A stretch of 18,102 nucleotides of DNA from CAWIVH01 sp963839475 (GTDB lineage: Bacteria; Acidobacteriota; UBA6911). Of the stretch, positions 15,665 through 18,102 are shown piece by piece. The notes under the pieces were generated by a model. That model saw only the letters and a program-made list of their open reading frames with translations. It did not search any database and had not been told where the DNA came from. Location: the NCBI GenBank assembly GCA_963839475.1, contig CAWIVH010000007.1, positions 1 through 18,102 on the forward strand. The letters run 5' to 3'. How positions within the stretch are numbered: position 1 is the stretch's first letter; the number at the start of each line of letters is the position of its first letter. The position numbers were made by a program, and so were the translations under genes.

Positions 15665-16028
15665 ACGCGACCTCCACTTTTGCATCCATCTTACCAGCGA
15701 TGGCCAAAAACGCGGCCTTCCGCAACAGCAGTCAGAAGGGCGCCTATTAGATCATCGTCGCGCAATCTCTCTAATAGCGCTAATGGTTTTTTGCACCTGC
15801 AATAAGGTAGGGGGTGCCCCAAAGGCCGTTATGCTGCGGCGCGGCTTAGGGTGTAAAATGCGGCAGCAGCCGAGGCGCAGATGTTTCAGTCGACATATCA
15901 CCCCTTTTATCAGAAGCGACGGGAAGGCCGGATCAGAAGCCTGGCAGGTAAAGAGGCAGCTCATCTTTCATATCCATCGAAGCCGTCTCGGAACACGCAA
16001 ACTTCATCGTACCGAGAGGATCCTGAAA
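15665..16028. other. Divergent intergenic region
   Basis: The 364 bases between the diverging NTF2-like and CPBP genes hold no convincing gene, though the CPBP frame is open upstream. One small feature is a near-palindrome TTGCA-CC-TGCAA at 15791-15802, possibly an operator. Promoters for both genes should lie here, but I could not place good -35/-10 pairs. Confidence 0.3.
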
Positions 16029-16841
16029 ATGGCGCATGTTAAAAATCTCGTCCATCGGCACCCTTTCATATTCATTGGTCTGGTCCTTGTCGCCCTTATA
16101 GTCGGCTCCGTTGCATCTTTCGCGGGCGGGATGGCGTTGCGGGGTGACAGGGCAGGCGAGGCGTTGGGAGAGTTCCTGGCCAGGGTCCTGGTTTCCGGTC
16201 TGTTCCTGCTCCTAATCCTGCGCCTCCACTGGCTGGCTCTCATCGGTTTCACGAAGACGGGTCGCTTGCGATCGTGGTTGCTGGTGCTTGCCGCTCTTGT
16301 CTATTCGGTCTTGAGCGGCAGCTACTCTCTGTTCGGGGACTTCGATATCACCTTTCAGCCACCGGTGCTCGCCGGGTTGATCACGCTAAAATCACTTTCG
16401 ATAGGACTCCTGGAGGAAGCGGTGTTTCGGGGGATTATACTGTTCACCTTGATCGACCACTGGGGTCGTTCTCTTCGAGCTCTCACAAAGAGTGTGATCC
16501 TCTCTTCTCTGCTTTTCGGATCGCTTCACCTCCTGAATATCGCGGCGGGCAAACCGCTGGTCGACACCGCAATGCAGGTGCTAAATTCTTCGCTGGCTGG
16601 GATTTTTTACGCCGCTCTGGTCTTGTGGGTGGGAAGCATCTGGCCTGCGATCTTCTTCCACGGCATGGTTAACGCATTTCCGAGCATCAGGATTCTGACG
16701 ATTCAGAATTTCCAGGAGACCCTGGCTGGGACCCTCATTCTCGGTTTGTTGCAGATTCCGTTGTTAATCCTCGGGCTTTACCTGATCGCAAATTCTGCTA
16801 GTTACCCTCACCTCGATTCGCCGCGGTCTGGAGCCGATTGA
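16029..16841 (+). CDS. CPBP family intramembrane metalloprotease
   Basis: This 270-residue integral membrane protein has about eight hydrophobic segments and all CPBP (Abi/CAAX protease) motifs: EEAVFR with Glu129-Glu130 and Arg134, FGSLH with Phe163 and His167, and HGMVN with His211 and Asn215. The Glu and His residues are the catalytic or metal-binding set. Family members process prenylated or peptide substrates in the membrane, including bacteriocin self-immunity in Gram-positives; the substrate here is unknown. ATG 16029 has AGAGGA about eight bases upstream, whereas the same frame open from 15570 adds no domain sequence. It is divergent from the NTF2-like gene and not obviously in an operon. 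Confidence 0.88.
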   Translation: MAHVKNLVHRHPFIFIGLVLVALIVGSVASFAGGMALRGDRAGEALGEFLARVLVSGLFLLLILRLHWLALIGFTKTGRLRSWLLVLAALVYSVLSGSYSLFGDFDITFQPPVLAGLITLKSLSIGLLEEAVFRGIILFTLIDHWGRSLRALTKSVILSSLLFGSLHLLNIAAGKPLVDTAMQVLNSSLAGIFYAALVLWVGSIWPAIFFHGMVNAFPSIRILTIQNFQETLAGTLILGLLQIPLLILGLYLIANSASYPHLDSPRSGAD

Positions 16842-16892
16842 GGCCGCACCCACAGTGATACTGTACGACCGGACTTGGACGCCCGGTCATGC

Positions 16893-16906
16893 GGGTTCGA
16901 TTCCTA
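16893..16906 (+). repeat. tRNA T-arm-like 14-mer
   Basis: GGGTTCGATTCCTA matches GGGTTCGAATCCTA of tRNA-Ser (12969-12982) at 13 of 14 bases. The preceding CGGACTTGGACGCCCGG loosely recalls an anticodon arm, but no cloverleaf forms. It could be a scar of a past integration or a chance match to the universal T-arm consensus. Confidence 0.3.
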
Positions 16907-17129
16907 TCCAATTGCCCGGTCAGAGATCCCCATAGCAGACGGGCGCAACTAAAATGAGACCTACGACTTGGAAGTTGGCGGGCATCATGGGTAGTCTGCA
17001 ATGTAACCCTGCAGCTTATTTCGACCAGACGCGCGGAGATGTCACGCCACAATGCGCCGGTCCAATGGCTGGATGACGGGCTCACCGGAGAGGCGCAAAA
17101 ATTCTCTGCGAGCCATAAGTCGCGTTCTG

Positions 17130-17272
17130 GCCCAGGAGGCCCCTGCTCCCCTACGGGCAAGAGCCTGGAAAGCGATTACGTGTATGTGATGGAGTTTGAC
17201 GGAGACAAGATCCGCCACATGACGAAGATCTGGAATGCGGGCATAGCGATGAAACAGCTGGGCTGGGTTTAG
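17130..17272 (+). pseudogene. C-terminal fragment of an NTF2/ketosteroid-isomerase-like protein
   Basis: The open frame from GTG 17039 yields a convincing end, ESDYVYVMEFDGDKIRHMTKIW then NAGIAMKQLGWV, typical of the last strands of SnoaL/NTF2-like proteins with a D-x-I-R-x-M-T-K-x-W pattern. The usual first 80 or so residues (helix, first strands) are not found upstream; the residues before about 17130 are Pro/Ser/Gly-rich and resemble nothing. The gene is therefore truncated or frameshifted at its 5' side. The nearby intact NTF2-like gene (15290-15664) is a different, non-identical member. The stretch between 16842 and 17130 shows no other gene. Confidence 0.55.
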
Positions 17273-17450
17273 TCTTGTCTCAGCTTTTCGGACCAGCGTA
17301 GATCGGAACGTTGCCTGACCTGCGCTGCCAAGCCTCCAACGAGTATCGATGTGACGAGACGGGCTTCAGTCCCACAACGCGACTTATGGCCCGGAACGGT
17401 TTCTGAACACTGGATAATGTATATGATATCGTCATCGCCGGAGGGCCATC

Positions 17451-18020
17451 ATGATTCTTCAGGTGATTGCTTGCGGACTCATCTGTTTCGCCGCTCGAAT
17501 CTCGGCTCAATGGATACCTAGTGATGCCGATTGGGACAAAGCCGTAAAGGAAATACGGCGTCTCCCACCTAACACATTCAGCGAACTGCCAACGGCTATA
17601 ATTGGAGACCTGAATCGAAGGCGATGCACGATTCCTCAGGCCGACAGATCTCCGCACCCCCATAACGTAGTTAAAGGCAACTTCAGTGGCAAGGGACAGA
17701 TCGACTGGGCTGTTCTGTGTTCCCGTGGCGACGAATCAAGCATCTTGGTATTCAAGGGACAAACCACTGAAGGTGTCTGGGAGCTCGCCAAGGGTCCCGA
17801 TAAAAACTGGCTTCAGACAGTCGAGGAGAGGAGGATCGGTTACTCGCGAAGGATCTCCGCGGCAAAAGGTAATGCCATTTTGGATTACCACGGAGCATTC
17901 GGCGGTCCGAAACCGCCCCCAATCGATCACCAGGGCATCGAAGATAGCTTCCTCGGAAAGGCCTCGGTGATTTTCTACTACTACAAGGGAACGTGGCTAA
18001 GGCTGACGGGTGCTGACTGA
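17451..18020 (+). CDS. Small secreted protein of unknown function
   Basis: This 189-residue protein starts at ATG 17451 with GGAGG six bases upstream, a strong site. Residues 1-19 form a Sec signal peptide (MILQVIACGLICFAARISA, cleavage before QW). The mature part has two Cys (in RRRCTIP and AVLCSRG), and VKGNFSGKGQIDWAVLCS weakly resembles an FG-GAP/integrin-like strand-turn, in which a short Gly/Asp loop binds calcium. A His/Pro-rich turn (FGGPKPPPIDHQG) follows. I do not recognise a named family. It is monocistronic as far as the window shows. Function is open; an extracellular or periplasmic location is the only secure inference. Confidence 0.75.
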   Translation: MILQVIACGLICFAARISAQWIPSDADWDKAVKEIRRLPPNTFSELPTAIIGDLNRRRCTIPQADRSPHPHNVVKGNFSGKGQIDWAVLCSRGDESSILVFKGQTTEGVWELAKGPDKNWLQTVEERRIGYSRRISAAKGNAILDYHGAFGGPKPPPIDHQGIEDSFLGKASVIFYYYKGTWLRLTGAD

Positions 18021-18057
18021 TCAGAATACCTTGACCTGCTGTAAGGCATCCGAGTGG

Positions 18058-18096
18058 GGAAACCGCCCGTCAGTGGCATCATTTTGGACGGTTTCC
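18058..18096 (+). terminator. Weak stem-loop after the last gene
   Basis: GGAAACCG (18058-18065) pairs exactly with CGGTTTCC (18089-18096) across a 23-base loop, 38 bases after the last stop. No T-run is visible before the window ends, so this is a candidate terminator only. Confidence 0.25.
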
Positions 18097-18102
18097 TACA
18101 AT

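Noticed and set aside
15570..16028. Extended start of the CPBP protein
   Set aside because: The frame is open but the added residues are basic and domain-free, and the ATG at 16029 has AGAGGA upstream.
16842..16920. A second, complete tRNA gene
   Set aside because: Only a T-arm-like 14-mer and a loose anticodon-arm resemblance exist; acceptor and D-arms cannot be paired.
1..18102. CRISPR array or intact defence system
   Set aside because: No regularly spaced repeats of 24-40 bases were seen, and no Cas, restriction, toxin-antitoxin or other recognised defence gene is intact.

Overview
The window reads as a GC-rich bacterial chromosome segment, most consistent with an Acidobacteriota (Solibacter-like) or similar soil heterotroph. 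That placement rests on gene content and codon style, not on a marker gene: a secreted GH28 glycosidase, a large exported S9 peptidase, a Tat-exported TIM-barrel-like protein, a GH172/DUF2961 relic and an S45 acylase. No 16S rRNA or ribosomal protein gene is present to confirm it.

Layout. (1) 1-2703: a doubtful small membrane ORF, then an S45 penicillin-acylase-family gene broken by about six frameshifts but with its nucleophile region and C-terminus recognisable. (2) 2777-4915: intact housekeeping-type genes, namely a YddG-like DMT exporter, a STAS anti-sigma factor antagonist and, convergent with it, a PaaI-type hotdog thioesterase. (3) 5178-11981: a carbohydrate-flavoured block with a secreted GH28 polygalacturonase-like enzyme (+), an exported S9 prolyl-oligopeptidase-like peptidase (-), a RhaT L-rhamnose/H+ symporter (-), a GH172/DUF2961 relic (-) and a Tat-signal TIM-barrel-like protein (+). 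(4) 12032-12751: a MOSC-domain protein. (5) 12855-14820: a tRNA-Ser(UGA) with a good sigma70 promoter, followed at once by the wreck of an integrative mobilizable element. The wreck holds a tyrosine recombinase fragment (+) butted head-on to a MobF/TrwC-type relaxase C-terminal fragment (-), an unnamed 152-codon mobilization-type gene (-) and a ParA-like or P-loop-type gene (-) overlapping it by ATGA. (6) 14935-18102: an unrecognised decayed coding stretch, an NTF2-like protein (-), a CPBP intramembrane protease (+), the tail of a second NTF2/ketosteroid-isomerase-like protein, and a small secreted protein.

How the genes may work together. GH28 enzymes attack pectin or rhamnogalacturonan, and RhaT imports L-rhamnose, a product of that breakdown. 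The GH28-S9-RhaT-(GH172) cluster therefore suggests use of plant cell-wall or exopolysaccharide sugars, although no rhamnose catabolic enzymes or regulator lie in the window. The other main story is genome decay. An integrase-bearing element next to tRNA-Ser has been deleted and rearranged to scraps, and the acylase has been frameshifted, while the large genes between them remain open. I see no CRISPR array, no recognisable intact IS element and no intact defence system.
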